A stretch of 64,000 nt of DNA, taken from positions 186,001 to 250,000 of the forward strand of contig NZ_VMSO01000002.1 in the NCBI RefSeq assembly GCF_008691045.1. The letters run 5' to 3'. Origin of the DNA: Mediterraneibacter catenae. Lineage in GTDB: Bacteria; Bacillota; Clostridia; Lachnospirales; Lachnospiraceae. The translations under genes were made by a program, and so were the position numbers. Below, one piece after another: positions 23,966 through 33,612 of the stretch (positions are counted from its first letter, which is position 1; each line of letters begins with the position of its first letter). The notes below the pieces were generated by a model, which was given only the letters and a program-made list of their open reading frames with translations, did not search any database and was not told the DNA's origin.

Positions 23966-25642
23966 ATGTTACAGAATCTTCATGTGAAAAATCTCGCTCT
24001 TATTGATGAGACAGAAGTGGACTTCGGACCGGGCTTAAACATCCTGACCGGTGAGACCGGAGCCGGCAAATCTATCCTTATGGGCTCTGTAGGACTGGCT
24101 CTCGGTGGGAGATACAGTGCAGATATGCTCAGAAACGGTGCTTCCAGTGGTCTTGTGGAACTTACTTTTTCGATAGAAGACGACAAGATAAGAAAAAAAC
24201 TGCAGGAGATGGATATCTTTCCTGAAGATGATATGATCACGCTGAGCCGCCGACTTATGGAGGGCAGGAGTATCAGCAGGATCAATGGTGAGACAGTCAG
24301 TATGTCTGCCCTGAGAGAAGCCGCCTCTATGCTGATCGATATTCACGGACAGCATGACAATCAGACACTGCTCAACCGAAAGAACCATCTCGCGCTTCTG
24401 GATCTCTTTGCCGGGGACGAAGTGCGTCCGGTAAAAGAACATATGGCCGAGGTTTATCATACTTATCAGGAAATCAGCCGGCGCCTTGAAGATTCCTCTC
24501 TTGATGACGTGAGCAGAAGTAAAGAACTATCTCTCGCTGAATTTGAAGTGAATGAGATTGAAGAAGCAGCTTTGACAGTGGGAGAGGATGAGGAGCTGGA
24601 ACTGACCTACCGGAGGATGACGGAGAGCAGGAAAGTAACGGAAGCTGTGGCAGAAACATACAGGTATACAGCGGAAGATTCTGCAGCAAACGCAAGTGAC
24701 TGTCTGAGCCGTGCAATTCGTGTTTTCCAGGAGATCTCAGATTTCGACGAGAGCTCTTCCCAGCTTTACAGCCAGCTTCTGGATGCGGACAGCCTGCTCA
24801 ATGACTTCAACAGAGAGCTTTCGGAATATGCCAAGAGCTTTGAATTCTCTGCTGAGGAGTTCAAAGAGACTGAGGACAGACTGAATCTGATCAATCATCT
24901 GAAAGCAAAATATGGAAAAACTGTGAGTGATATCCTTGCATACTGTATAGAAAAAAAGCAAAGAATAGAAGAACTCAATGATTATGATGTTTTTATAAAA
25001 AATCTGGAAAAGCAGAAAGAACAGGCACGTAAGGAAGCGGATGCAGTGTCAGAAGAGCTGCATGCCATTCGCGAAAAATATGCTTTGCTTTTTGCAGATG
25101 AGATAACAACACAGATGAGAGAACTCAACTTTCTGGATACAAGGCTAGAAATGCGCATCACGGATACGGGACGATATGGTGTTTCCGGACGTGATGAGGC
25201 AGAGTTCTATATCGCACTGAATCCTGGAGAACCGCTCAGGTCGCTGGCAAATATTGCCTCGGGCGGCGAGCTGTCGAGGATCATGCTTGCCATCAAAACT
25301 GTTCTGGCGGATGAAGAAGATACGCCTACATTGATTTTTGATGAGATCGATGCGGGAATATCGGGAATCACGGCGGACAGGGTAGGCGAGAAACTCCAGC
25401 TGATCGGAAAGAGCAGACAGGTTATCTGTATTACCCATCTGCCACAGATAGCGGCGGCTGCAGATGTACATTTTCTGATTGAGAAAAATGCCCATGGCAA
25501 CTCTGTATCAACACGGATCGAGAGGCTTGATCATGAGTCTTCCATCAGGGAACTGGCGCGGATACTTGGAGGTTCCAAGATAACAGAGAATATTCTGGAA
25601 AGCGCGAGAGAAATGAAAGAACTGGCAAAGAGTGATAGATAA
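23966..25642 (+). CDS. recN: DNA repair protein RecN
   Basis: A 558-residue SMC-like ATPase. Walker A (GETGAGKS) is near residue 30, a coiled coil fills about residues 155-370, and a C-terminal head carries the ABC signature SGGELSR and Walker B LIFDEIDAGISG. It acts early in double-strand break repair. It starts 3 bases after argR and ends the operon, followed by a strong terminator. Confidence 0.96.
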   Translation: MLQNLHVKNLALIDETEVDFGPGLNILTGETGAGKSILMGSVGLALGGRYSADMLRNGASSGLVELTFSIEDDKIRKKLQEMDIFPEDDMITLSRRLMEGRSISRINGETVSMSALREAASMLIDIHGQHDNQTLLNRKNHLALLDLFAGDEVRPVKEHMAEVYHTYQEISRRLEDSSLDDVSRSKELSLAEFEVNEIEEAALTVGEDEELELTYRRMTESRKVTEAVAETYRYTAEDSAANASDCLSRAIRVFQEISDFDESSSQLYSQLLDADSLLNDFNRELSEYAKSFEFSAEEFKETEDRLNLINHLKAKYGKTVSDILAYCIEKKQRIEELNDYDVFIKNLEKQKEQARKEADAVSEELHAIREKYALLFADEITTQMRELNFLDTRLEMRITDTGRYGVSGRDEAEFYIALNPGEPLRSLANIASGGELSRIMLAIKTVLADEEDTPTLIFDEIDAGISGITADRVGEKLQLIGKSRQVICITHLPQIAAAADVHFLIEKNAHGNSVSTRIERLDHESSIRELARILGGSKITENILESAREMKELAKSDR

Positions 25643-25678
25643 TACCAGTGTGAAAACAGAAGAAAACACACATACTAG

Positions 25679-25715
25679 AAACGGATACGGCAGGAAGTAT
25701 CCGTTTTCTTTTTTG
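25679..25715 (+). terminator. Rho-independent terminator after recN
   Basis: AAACGGATAC and GTATCCGTTT form a perfect 10-base-pair stem with an 8-base loop, followed by TCTTTTTTG. It closes the nusB-recN transcript and separates it from spoIVB. Confidence 0.9.
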
Positions 25716-25808
25716 CTTTAAGGCGTACGCACGCGCTTTGCAGATCAGATGTGGGATGGCTCCCGTCTCTTTGGCGGCGGGCAGTAAATCAGGAAAGGAT
25801 GTGAAAGT

Positions 25809-26918
25809 ATGGTGGTAAGCCGGAAAATAAGAGCAGGCCGGGCGCTGCTTATGCTTTTCCTGTTTCTTTCCGGCGTTGTTGTATGGGATCAGATACAGAC
25901 ATGGCAGGAAGAAAAAACTCTCTGGCAGACAGAGGCGAGCACATCATCCGCTGATAACGACACGGTTCTCCTTGGAGGCATGCCGGTAGGAATCTATATG
26001 GAAACAGATGGCGTCATGGTGCTGAATACGGAAAAAATCGAGGGGATTGATGGCATTGAGCATGATCCGGCAGCCGAGGCGGTGCAGACCGGAGATTACA
26101 TCACAGCTGTCAATCACCATGAAATTTCGGGCAAAGCAGATCTCCTTGAGGCGGTGGATGAGATTGACGGCAGCGATGTTGTTCTTACACTGCGCAGAGG
26201 GGAAAATACGATGGATATTGAAATCCGCCCGGTCGAGTATGAGCCCGGCAGTTACAGGCTGGGGATCTGGGTAAGAGACAATGTGCAGGGACTCGGAACA
26301 ATTACTTTTCTTACCGGTCAGAGCAGATTCGGGGCGCTGGGGCACGGCATCAGTGACACAGACACCAATATGCTGATGGCAATTGACAGCGGAAGAGTGT
26401 ACCGGACAAGTATACAGGATATTATCAAAGGCTACAGCGGTTCTCCGGGAACAATGGAAGGGATTATTGTATATAACAATTATAATGTTCTTGGCACCAT
26501 AGATAAGAATACAGAGGCTGGAATCTATGGCACGATCGATAAGATAGACGAACTTTTTCAAGAACAGATACCGATCGAGGTTGCATCCAAAGAAGAAATT
26601 GAAATCGGAGATGCCGTAATACGGTGCTATATTGATAATGAGATCAAAGAATATGATATTCAGGTGACAGACATCGACACTTCGTCTTCCGAGATCAACA
26701 AAGGACTTGTTATCCAGGTTACAGACCCGGAACTGCTGGAAAAAACGGGAGGAATCATCCAGGGGATGAGCGGAAGCCCGATTATTCAGAATGGGAAGCT
26801 GATAGGCGCTGTCACACATGTGTTCGTGCAGGATTCGACAAAAGGATATGGCATATTTATAGAAAATATGATGAATCAGGTCGAAACGTCTGAACCGTCG
26901 AAAATTATGTCGAATTAG
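25809..26918 (+). CDS. spoIVB: SpoIVB peptidase (S55)
   Basis: A 369-residue protein with an N-terminal membrane anchor (about residues 10-27), a PDZ domain (about 75-145) and the S55 serine-peptidase domain. GHGISD carries the catalytic His-Asp region and GMSGSPI the catalytic Ser. It is secreted from the forespore and cleaves SpoIVFA to trigger sigma-K processing. AGGAAAGGA precedes the ATG. It lies directly upstream of spo0A, as in Bacillus. Confidence 0.95.
   Translation: MVVSRKIRAGRALLMLFLFLSGVVVWDQIQTWQEEKTLWQTEASTSSADNDTVLLGGMPVGIYMETDGVMVLNTEKIEGIDGIEHDPAAEAVQTGDYITAVNHHEISGKADLLEAVDEIDGSDVVLTLRRGENTMDIEIRPVEYEPGSYRLGIWVRDNVQGLGTITFLTGQSRFGALGHGISDTDTNMLMAIDSGRVYRTSIQDIIKGYSGSPGTMEGIIVYNNYNVLGTIDKNTEAGIYGTIDKIDELFQEQIPIEVASKEEIEIGDAVIRCYIDNEIKEYDIQVTDIDTSSSEINKGLVIQVTDPELLEKTGGIIQGMSGSPIIQNGKLIGAVTHVFVQDSTKGYGIFIENMMNQVETSEPSKIMSN
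26879..26914 (+). promoter_or_regulatory. Candidate Spo0A box cluster upstream of spo0A
   Basis: GGTCGAA (26879-26885), CGTCGAA (26896-26902) and TGTCGAA (26908-26914) lie within the last spoIVB codons, just before the spo0A promoter. TGTCGAA is the core of the established 0A box; the other two differ by one base. Chance occurrence within coding DNA cannot be excluded. Confidence 0.45.
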
Positions 26919-26933
26919 TGCTACAAAATATTC

Positions 26934-26962
26934 TTGATTCTGCAAATTGGCACGGATATAAT
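26934..26962 (+). promoter_or_regulatory. Sigma-A-type promoter of spo0A
   Basis: TTGATT at 26934-26939 and a perfect TATAAT at 26957-26962 with 17-base spacing. It lies between spoIVB and spo0A, giving a leader of about 45 bases. Confidence 0.75.
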
Positions 26963-27014
26963 AAGCCCGTGGCGTTTTTAGGGAGGTGTACTCGGATCTA
27001 AAGGAGAGGAGAAA

Positions 27015-27806
27015 ATGGAGCATTTGCGTGTGGCCATCGCTGATGATAATCAGAAGATACTGGATGTTCTTGACGAGATCATCAGCACGGATAAAGAGCT
27101 GGATCTGGTCGGTAAGGCCAAGAACGGCGAGGAAATGTGTCAGATCATCAAGGACAGGAAGCCGGATGTTGTTCTTCTCGATCTGATCATGCCGAAAATG
27201 GATGGAATGACAGTGATGGAAAAAGTGGGACAGGACAGCACTGTCGGCAAACGTCCGTACTTTATTGTGATCACAGCGGTAGGCCAGGAAAAAATCACGG
27301 AAGATGCCTTTAACAAAGGTGCAAATTACTATGTTATGAAACCGTTTAACAACAATATGCTGCTTGAACGGATAAAGTCCGTAAGAAATCTGTCAAGAAA
27401 TCCGGAAAGGAAGAATGACGACAATACGACAGAGTCTGCGGTAAAAACAGAAAACCTGGAAAACCGTGTGACAAATATGCTCCATGAAATAGGAATACCC
27501 GCGCATATTAAAGGTTATCATTATCTGAGAGATGCAATTATAATGGCAGTAAATGATATGGATGTCTTAAATGCCATAACCAAGATACTCTATCCTACGG
27601 TGGCAAAGAAGTATCAGACAACTTCGAGCCGTGTGGAAAGGGCCATACGGCATGCCATCGAGGTGGCATGGAGCAGAGGAAAACTTGATACGCTGGATGA
27701 ACTGTTCGGATATACTGTAAGTACAGGGAAAGGTAAGCCGACAAACTCCGAATTCATTGCATTGATTGCTGACACGATACAATTGGAGTATCGTCATAAA
27801 TCCTGA
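27015..27806 (+). CDS. spo0A: Sporulation master regulator Spo0A
   Basis: A 263-residue response regulator. The receiver domain has the acidic pair D10-D11, the phosphoacceptor D56 ([13 protein letters not shown]) and Lys in MKPF. A linker with Asn/Glu/Lys leads to the C-terminal Spo0A DNA-binding domain with [18 protein letters not shown]. It controls entry into sporulation. GGAGAGGAG precedes the ATG. Confidence 0.98.
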   Translation: MEHLRVAIADDNQKILDVLDEIISTDKELDLVGKAKNGEEMCQIIKDRKPDVVLLDLIMPKMDGMTVMEKVGQDSTVGKRPYFIVITAVGQEKITEDAFNKGANYYVMKPFNNNMLLERIKSVRNLSRNPERKNDDNTTESAVKTENLENRVTNMLHEIGIPAHIKGYHYLRDAIIMAVNDMDVLNAITKILYPTVAKKYQTTSSRVERAIRHAIEVAWSRGKLDTLDELFGYTVSTGKGKPTNSEFIALIADTIQLEYRHKS

Positions 27807-27874
27807 CTGAATAAATTAAGGCAGAATTTACTGATAAATTCTGGTTAAATATCACTGTAATTTGATAAAATCCT

Positions 27875-27902
27875 TTGCATTATGCAGGGAATAGGGTATA
27901 AT
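27875..27902 (+). promoter_or_regulatory. Sigma-A-type promoter of glgA
   Basis: TTGCAT at 27875-27880 and a perfect TATAAT at 27897-27902, 16-base spacing, 58 bases before the glgA ATG. Confidence 0.65.
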
Positions 27903-27959
27903 AACAGGTGATAAAATGCTTTTCGCGGCCAGGAAAGGCAGAAAATGGAGGATCGTAAT

Positions 27960-29408
27960 ATGAAGAACATTTTGTTTGCTGCATCAGAGTGTGTTCCTTT
28001 TATCAAAACAGGAGGGCTTGCAGATGTCGTGGGCTCACTTCCGAAAGACTTTGACAGAGAAAAGTATGATGTCCGTGTAGTAATTCCCAAATACACCTGT
28101 ATGAAACAGGAATGGAAAGACAGAATGGAGTATGTTACTCATTTCTATATGGATATTGCCGGACAGGATCAGTATGTAGGCGTACTGAAGACTGTGCTCA
28201 ATGATATTACTTTTTATTTCATTGATAACGAGCATTATTTCGGCGGATTCGCACCGTACGACGGAGATCCGAAGTGGGAAATCGAGAAGTTTGCATTCTT
28301 TTCTAAAGCAGTGTTAAGCATACTTCCGGTGATCGGATTCAGACCGGACCTCATCCATTGTCATGACTGGCAGACAGGCCTGATCCCTGTATATCTGGAT
28401 AACTTCAGATATCTCGGTGAATACTATCGCGGAATCAAAACAATCATGACAATACATAACCTGAAGTTCCAGGGCGTGTGGGATACAAAGACCGTCAGAG
28501 GCATCACAGGACTGCCGGAATACTATTTTGTGCCGGATAAAATGGAAGCATACAAAGATGCCAACCTGCTTAAAGGCGGTATTGTTTATGCAGATAAGGT
28601 GACAACAGTCAGCAACAGTTATGCAGAGGAAATCAAGACGCCGTTTTACGGTGAAGGACTGGACGGGCTGATGTCTGCAAGGTCAGGTGATCTGTGCGGT
28701 ATTGTTAACGGTCTGGACTATGAGGACTGGAATCCGGCTACAGATAATCGAATTGCCAAGAGCTTTACGATTGATGATTTCAGGAAGAACAAACCTGTCA
28801 ACAAAACGTCTCTTCAGGAAGAGCTTGGACTTGAAAAAGATCCAAAAGTAATGCTGATCGGCATGGTATCTCGCCTGACAGATCAGAAGGGATTCGATCT
28901 GGTCGACTATATCATGGATGAATTGTGCCAGGATGCAGTACAGATCGTAGTGCTTGGTACAGGCGATGTAAAATATGAAAATATGTTCCGTCATTTCGCA
29001 TGGAAATACTCAGGACGCGTTTCCGCGAACATCTATTATTCCGATGAGCTGTCACACAGGATTTATGCGTCATGTGACACATTCCTGATGCCGTCCCTTT
29101 TCGAGCCATGCGGACTGAGCCAGCTTATGAGTCTCCGTTACGGAACACTTCCGATCGTGCGTGAGACCGGCGGACTCAAAGATACTGTAGAACCGTACAA
29201 TGAATTTGAAAAAACAGGTACAGGCTTCAGCTTCTGTAACTATAATGCACATGAGATGCTCAATACAATACGCTATGCGGAGAGAATCTACTACGATAAA
29301 AAGCGTGACTGGAACAAGATAGTCGAGCGTGCTATGAGTCAGGATTTCTCATGGAAAAATTCTGCAAGACAGTATGAAGATCTCTATAGAAGTCTGATTG
29401 GTGAATAA
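27960..29408 (+). CDS. glgA: Glycogen synthase (ADP-glucose type)
   Basis: A 482-residue GT5 glycosyltransferase. The N-terminal KTGGLADVVGSLPK loop binds ADP-glucose, and the C-terminal PSLFEPCGLSQL carries the catalytic Glu region. It elongates alpha-1,4-glucan for glycogen storage. ATG 27960 follows GGAGG by 8 bases; ATG 27945 is upstream of that site and less likely. No other glycogen gene is adjacent. Confidence 0.95.
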   Translation: MKNILFAASECVPFIKTGGLADVVGSLPKDFDREKYDVRVVIPKYTCMKQEWKDRMEYVTHFYMDIAGQDQYVGVLKTVLNDITFYFIDNEHYFGGFAPYDGDPKWEIEKFAFFSKAVLSILPVIGFRPDLIHCHDWQTGLIPVYLDNFRYLGEYYRGIKTIMTIHNLKFQGVWDTKTVRGITGLPEYYFVPDKMEAYKDANLLKGGIVYADKVTTVSNSYAEEIKTPFYGEGLDGLMSARSGDLCGIVNGLDYEDWNPATDNRIAKSFTIDDFRKNKPVNKTSLQEELGLEKDPKVMLIGMVSRLTDQKGFDLVDYIMDELCQDAVQIVVLGTGDVKYENMFRHFAWKYSGRVSANIYYSDELSHRIYASCDTFLMPSLFEPCGLSQLMSLRYGTLPIVRETGGLKDTVEPYNEFEKTGTGFSFCNYNAHEMLNTIRYAERIYYDKKRDWNKIVERAMSQDFSWKNSARQYEDLYRSLIGE

Positions 29409-29441
29409 AACGATATTATAAGACAGGAGTACTCATACCGG

Positions 29442-30311
29442 ATGAAGATTATTGACAGATTAAACGAGGACGGGATACATATTTCCTTTGAAGTGTTCCC
29501 GCCGAAGACGGATGAAGGTTTTGATAAAGTGATCAGTGCAGTCGACGAAATCGCCACATTGAATCCTGCTTTCATCAGTGTGACATACGGGGCGGGAGGC
29601 GGTACAAGCAAGAACACTGCCAGGATCGCATCGCACATCAAAGACGATCTGAATGTATTGAGCCTCGCTCATTTGACATGTGCCTCTTCCACAAAAGAAG
29701 AGGTCAGAAAAGTGATCGGAAATCTGAAGGAACTCGGGATCGACAATATCCTCGCACTGCGCGGGGATATTCCGCCCGGAATGGATTTCCCGGATACGGA
29801 CCGGTTCAGATTTGCATATGAGCTGGTGGAGGAGATCAGAAAACACGGTGATTTCTGCATTGGTGCCGCCTGTTATCCGGAGGGGCATGTGGAGAACGAG
29901 CATAAATCCGATGATATCCGTTATTTGAAACAGAAAGTAGACAGCGGAGTTGATTTTCTCACTACACAGATGTTTTTTGACAATGATATCCATTATAATT
30001 TCCTTTACCGGATCAGAGAAGCCGGGATCACAGTTCCTGTGCTTCCGGGTATCATGCCGATCACGAGTGCCTCACAGATGAAAAAGAGCCAGGAACTCTC
30101 GGGTACTGTGTTTCCGCGCAGATTTCTTGCAATACTCGACCGTTTCGGCAGTTCGCCGGCAGCTATGAGACAGGCCGGGATCGCATATGCGACGGATCAG
30201 ATCATCGATCTGCTTGCTAACGGTGTGAGAAATATACATATTTATTCGATGAACAAACCGGATATAGCTGCGGCAATCATGAAGAATCTGTCAGAGATCA
30301 TAAAGGCGTAG
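29442..30311 (+). CDS. metF: Methylenetetrahydrofolate reductase
   Basis: A 289-residue TIM-barrel flavoprotein with the MetF signature FEVFPPKTDEGFDK, SVTYGAGGGTS, and ALRGDIPPG. It reduces 5,10-methylene-THF to 5-methyl-THF, the methyl donor for MetH encoded just downstream. The three genes metF, reactivation domain and metH are 10 and 35 bases apart, one functional unit. No riboswitch was seen in the 33-base gap after glgA. Confidence 0.95.
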   Translation: MKIIDRLNEDGIHISFEVFPPKTDEGFDKVISAVDEIATLNPAFISVTYGAGGGTSKNTARIASHIKDDLNVLSLAHLTCASSTKEEVRKVIGNLKELGIDNILALRGDIPPGMDFPDTDRFRFAYELVEEIRKHGDFCIGAACYPEGHVENEHKSDDIRYLKQKVDSGVDFLTTQMFFDNDIHYNFLYRIREAGITVPVLPGIMPITSASQMKKSQELSGTVFPRRFLAILDRFGSSPAAMRQAGIAYATDQIIDLLANGVRNIHIYSMNKPDIAAAIMKNLSEIIKA

Positions 30312-30321
30312 GGAATAAATT

Positions 30322-30963
30322 ATGGAGAAACGGATGAAAGAAGCCATCCGCTATCTGGGATATGGAAGAAATACGGCAGATGAGAGAACCTGTACGATGA
30401 TCAGAAATGCTTTTTCTGAAGTTGAAAATGCGGCAGGGACGAAATGCATCTGCCGCATTTTTGATGTTGAGCAGACTGCGGACAATAATACGGCTATAGG
30501 GAATTTGATAATTGACAGCCGCAGCCTTTCCCGAAATCTGAAAGGCTGCACAAAGGCTGTGCTATTTGGCGCAACACTCGGAGCGGGTGTGGACCGCCTG
30601 ATCAGACGCACATCGCTGACAGACATGAGCCATGCTGTCATTCAGCAGGCATGCGCAGCAGCTCTCCTGGAGGAATACTGTGATGAACAGCAGCTTGCGA
30701 TCGGAAGAAAGCTGGAAAACGAAGGGCTTTATCTTCGTCCCAGATTCAGTCCGGGATATGGAGACTTTGACATCCGCTATCAGGAACCGATCATGAGGAT
30801 GCTGGACTGCGCCAAGACAATCGGACTGACAATGACTTCCAGCTATATGATGACGCCGACAAAGTCTGTGACGGCGGTTATCGGTGCCAGCCGGATAAAA
30901 GAACGCTGCCCTGTCGCCGGGTGCGAAGCATGCGGTAAATCGGACTGCGAATACCGCAGATAA
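30322..30963 (+). CDS. Stand-alone MetH reactivation (AdoMet-binding) domain protein
   Basis: A 213-residue protein resembling the C-terminal activation domain of cobalamin-dependent methionine synthase. A RFSPGYGDF motif (RxxxGYGD) binds S-adenosylmethionine, and a Cys-rich tail CPVAGCEACGKSDC follows. In full-length MetH this domain reductively methylates inactive cob(II)alamin. It stands directly before metH, which lacks this domain, so the two probably work in trans. The Cys tail could bind a metal; that is inference. Confidence 0.88.
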   Translation: MEKRMKEAIRYLGYGRNTADERTCTMIRNAFSEVENAAGTKCICRIFDVEQTADNNTAIGNLIIDSRSLSRNLKGCTKAVLFGATLGAGVDRLIRRTSLTDMSHAVIQQACAAALLEEYCDEQQLAIGRKLENEGLYLRPRFSPGYGDFDIRYQEPIMRMLDCAKTIGLTMTSSYMMTPTKSVTAVIGASRIKERCPVAGCEACGKSDCEYRR

Positions 30964-30998
30964 ACTGTAATTAAGAACGAGATGAGAAAGGACAGAAT

Positions 30999-33446
30999 AT
31001 GATCAGAGACAGATTAGGAAAAGAACTGCTCCTCTTTGACGGAGGAATGGGAACTCTCCTCCAGGAGCGGGGGCTTGCCCCCGGAGAGCTGCCGGAGACA
31101 TGGAATATCTCCCGGCCGGAGGTGATCAGGGAGATACATAAAAATTATATCAAAGCCGGCAGTGATATCGTGCTGACCAATACGTTCGGTGCAAATGCAC
31201 TGAAATTCCAAGCTGAGGGGTGCTCGCTTGAGCAGACCGTAAAGACGGCAGTAAGACTTGTCAAAGAGGCGGCCAAAAAGGCAGGCGCTGCTCCTGCAGA
31301 AACATCCGGTACCGGCAATGGCAAACGCACCGTATACGCAGCGCTCGATATCGGGCCTACCGGAAAACTGCTGAAACCGATGGGGGATCTGGACTTTGAA
31401 GAAGCTTATGAGGCTTTCAAAGAAGTTATGATCTGGGGAGAGGAAGCAGGAGCTGATCTGATCCATATCGAGACGATGAGCGATACCTATGAGCTCAAGG
31501 CGGCAGTTCTGGCAGCTAAAGAGAATACATCTCTTCCGGTATTCGCCACTGCGATCTTTGATGAGCGGAGAAAACTGCTCACAGGAGCTGACGTGCCGTC
31601 GGTAATAGCGCTTCTGGAAGGACTTCATGTGGATGCTCTCGGGATAAACTGCGGCATGGGACCGGAACAGATGATGCCGGTGCTTGAAGAGTATGTAAAA
31701 TATTCCTCTCTTCCGATCATTGTCAAGCCGAATGCCGGTCTTCCGAAGCAGAGAGGCGGACAGACTTACTATGATGTATCCCCGGATGAATTTGCCGGAT
31801 ACATGGAGAAGATCGTCTCCATGGGTGCGTGCGTGATCGGCGGCTGCTGCGGTACGACTCCCGGACATATTAAAGCGATGGCAGACAGATGCGGCAAAAT
31901 GCAGATAGTCCCGCCGGCAGAAAAGAAATATACAGTTGTCTCGTCCTACGGACAGAGCGTCTTCCTCGGGGAAGGCTCAAAGATCATCGGGGAGCGTATC
32001 AATCCGACCGGTAAGAAGAAGTTTAAACAGGCGCTTAAAGAACACGATCTTGAATATATCCTGAGGGAAGGTATCACCCAGCAGGATAACGGGGCTCATA
32101 TCCTGGATGTAAATGTAGGCCTTCCGGATATTGACGAGCCGGCCATGATGAAAGAAACAGTGCAGGAGCTCCAGAGCGTGGTCAATCTTCCTCTTCAGAT
32201 TGATACTGTCGACGCAGAGGCTATGGAAGCTGCACTCCGCATCTACAATGGAAAAGCTATGGTTAATTCTGTCAGCGGGAAACAGGAATCCATGGACAAA
32301 GTATTTCCTTTAATACGGAAATACGGCGGTGTCGTCATCGGATTGACTCTGGATGAGGATGGAATCCCTGCTGACGCAGAAGGAAGAGTGCGGATCGCAC
32401 GAAAGATCATAGACGAGGCTGCAAAATACGGAATCGGTAAAAAAGATATCGTGATCGACGCCCTTGCCATGACGATCAGCTCAGAACCAGCCGGAGCGAA
32501 AGTGACACTTGAGACACTGAGGCGACTGAAAGATGAGGTTGGTGTCAATACAGTGCTCGGCGTTTCCAACATATCTTTCGGACTTCCATCGCGTCCTGTT
32601 ATCAATGCTGCGTTCTATACAATGGCGATGATGAACGGACTGAGCGCAGGTATCATCAATCCTTCCTCTGAAGATATGATGAAAGCCTGGTACGCATATC
32701 ATGCCCTTATGGGGCTGGATACGAACTGTGAGCGCTATATCGGCAGATACAGCAGCACACAGTCTTCAGGAGGTGGATCAGGTGCGGCAGGAGCTTCCCC
32801 GTCAGGGATTGGACAGAAGAGCACTCTCAGCCTGAGAGAGTCCATAGAAAAAGGCCTGAAAGAAGATGCTTCATTGATCACCACACATCTTTCAGAGAAA
32901 CAGGATCCTCTTGAGATCATCAACACAGAGCTTATACCCGCGCTCAATCATGTAGGCGACGGATTTGAGAAAGGAACTGTTTTTCTTCCCCAGCTGCTTA
33001 TGAGTGCTGAAGCAGCCAAGAGTGCGTTCGCAGTCCTGAAGGATAAGATGGACAGGAGCGGGGAAGTACAGGAGAAGATCGGCACGATCGTCCTGGCTAC
33101 CGTAAAGGGCGATATTCACGACATCGGGAAAAATATCGTAAAAGTCCTTCTTGAAAATTACAGCTTTGATGTGATCGACCTGGGCAAAGATGTAGCGCCG
33201 GAACTGATCGTGGAAACAGTCCGTGAAAAGAATGTGCGGCTGGTCGGGCTGAGTGCTCTTATGACAACGACTGTCGTGAGTATGGAAGAGACGATACGGC
33301 TGCTCAGAGAAGGAGCCCCACAGTGTAAAGTAATGGTCGGAGGAGCAGTCCTCAATCAGGATTATGCGGATATGATCGGGGCTGACTTCTATGGGAAAGA
33401 CGCGATGCAGTCCGTCCGCTATGCCCGGGAACTGTTTGCCGGCTGA
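30999..33446 (+). CDS. metH: Cobalamin-dependent methionine synthase without activation domain
   Basis: An 815-residue protein with the domain order homocysteine-binding barrel (1-300, zinc ligands in GINCG and IGGCCG), pterin-binding barrel (about 330-580, IGERINPTG), cap and B12-binding module (about 620-815, DIHDIGKNIV with the cobalt-ligating His). It transfers the methyl of 5-methyl-THF to homocysteine. It is about 400 residues shorter than the E. coli enzyme because the AdoMet domain is on the preceding gene. A Ser/Gly-rich linker lies near residue 590. Confidence 0.95.
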   Translation: MIRDRLGKELLLFDGGMGTLLQERGLAPGELPETWNISRPEVIREIHKNYIKAGSDIVLTNTFGANALKFQAEGCSLEQTVKTAVRLVKEAAKKAGAAPAETSGTGNGKRTVYAALDIGPTGKLLKPMGDLDFEEAYEAFKEVMIWGEEAGADLIHIETMSDTYELKAAVLAAKENTSLPVFATAIFDERRKLLTGADVPSVIALLEGLHVDALGINCGMGPEQMMPVLEEYVKYSSLPIIVKPNAGLPKQRGGQTYYDVSPDEFAGYMEKIVSMGACVIGGCCGTTPGHIKAMADRCGKMQIVPPAEKKYTVVSSYGQSVFLGEGSKIIGERINPTGKKKFKQALKEHDLEYILREGITQQDNGAHILDVNVGLPDIDEPAMMKETVQELQSVVNLPLQIDTVDAEAMEAALRIYNGKAMVNSVSGKQESMDKVFPLIRKYGGVVIGLTLDEDGIPADAEGRVRIARKIIDEAAKYGIGKKDIVIDALAMTISSEPAGAKVTLETLRRLKDEVGVNTVLGVSNISFGLPSRPVINAAFYTMAMMNGLSAGIINPSSEDMMKAWYAYHALMGLDTNCERYIGRYSSTQSSGGGSGAAGASPSGIGQKSTLSLRESIEKGLKEDASLITTHLSEKQDPLEIINTELIPALNHVGDGFEKGTVFLPQLLMSAEAAKSAFAVLKDKMDRSGEVQEKIGTIVLATVKGDIHDIGKNIVKVLLENYSFDVIDLGKDVAPELIVETVREKNVRLVGLSALMTTTVVSMEETIRLLREGAPQCKVMVGGAVLNQDYADMIGADFYGKDAMQSVRYARELFAG

Positions 33447-33612
33447 TGGATATCCTGCAGGTCATATCCGGAAATATTGTATTTCAATTTATACAGAGTT
33501 TGTTAAATAAATCACTGGGAAAAAACAGCCGCCCATGGTATATTAGTGGGAGGAAAGTATGTGTAACCGTACTTTGTAACTGAAAAGATTATCGTTATGG
33601 AGGAGAAGAGTT

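Noticed and set aside
25944-27023. 359-codon minus-strand frame across spoIVB
   Set aside because: Antisense to a clearly conserved gene and its downstream promoter; composition is Cys/His-rich and not protein-like.
29409-29441. Cobalamin or SAM riboswitch before the metF-metH unit
   Set aside because: The gap is only 33 bases and holds no riboswitch-like structure.
31014-31868. 284-codon minus-strand frame inside metH
   Set aside because: Antisense shadow with no recognisable motif.
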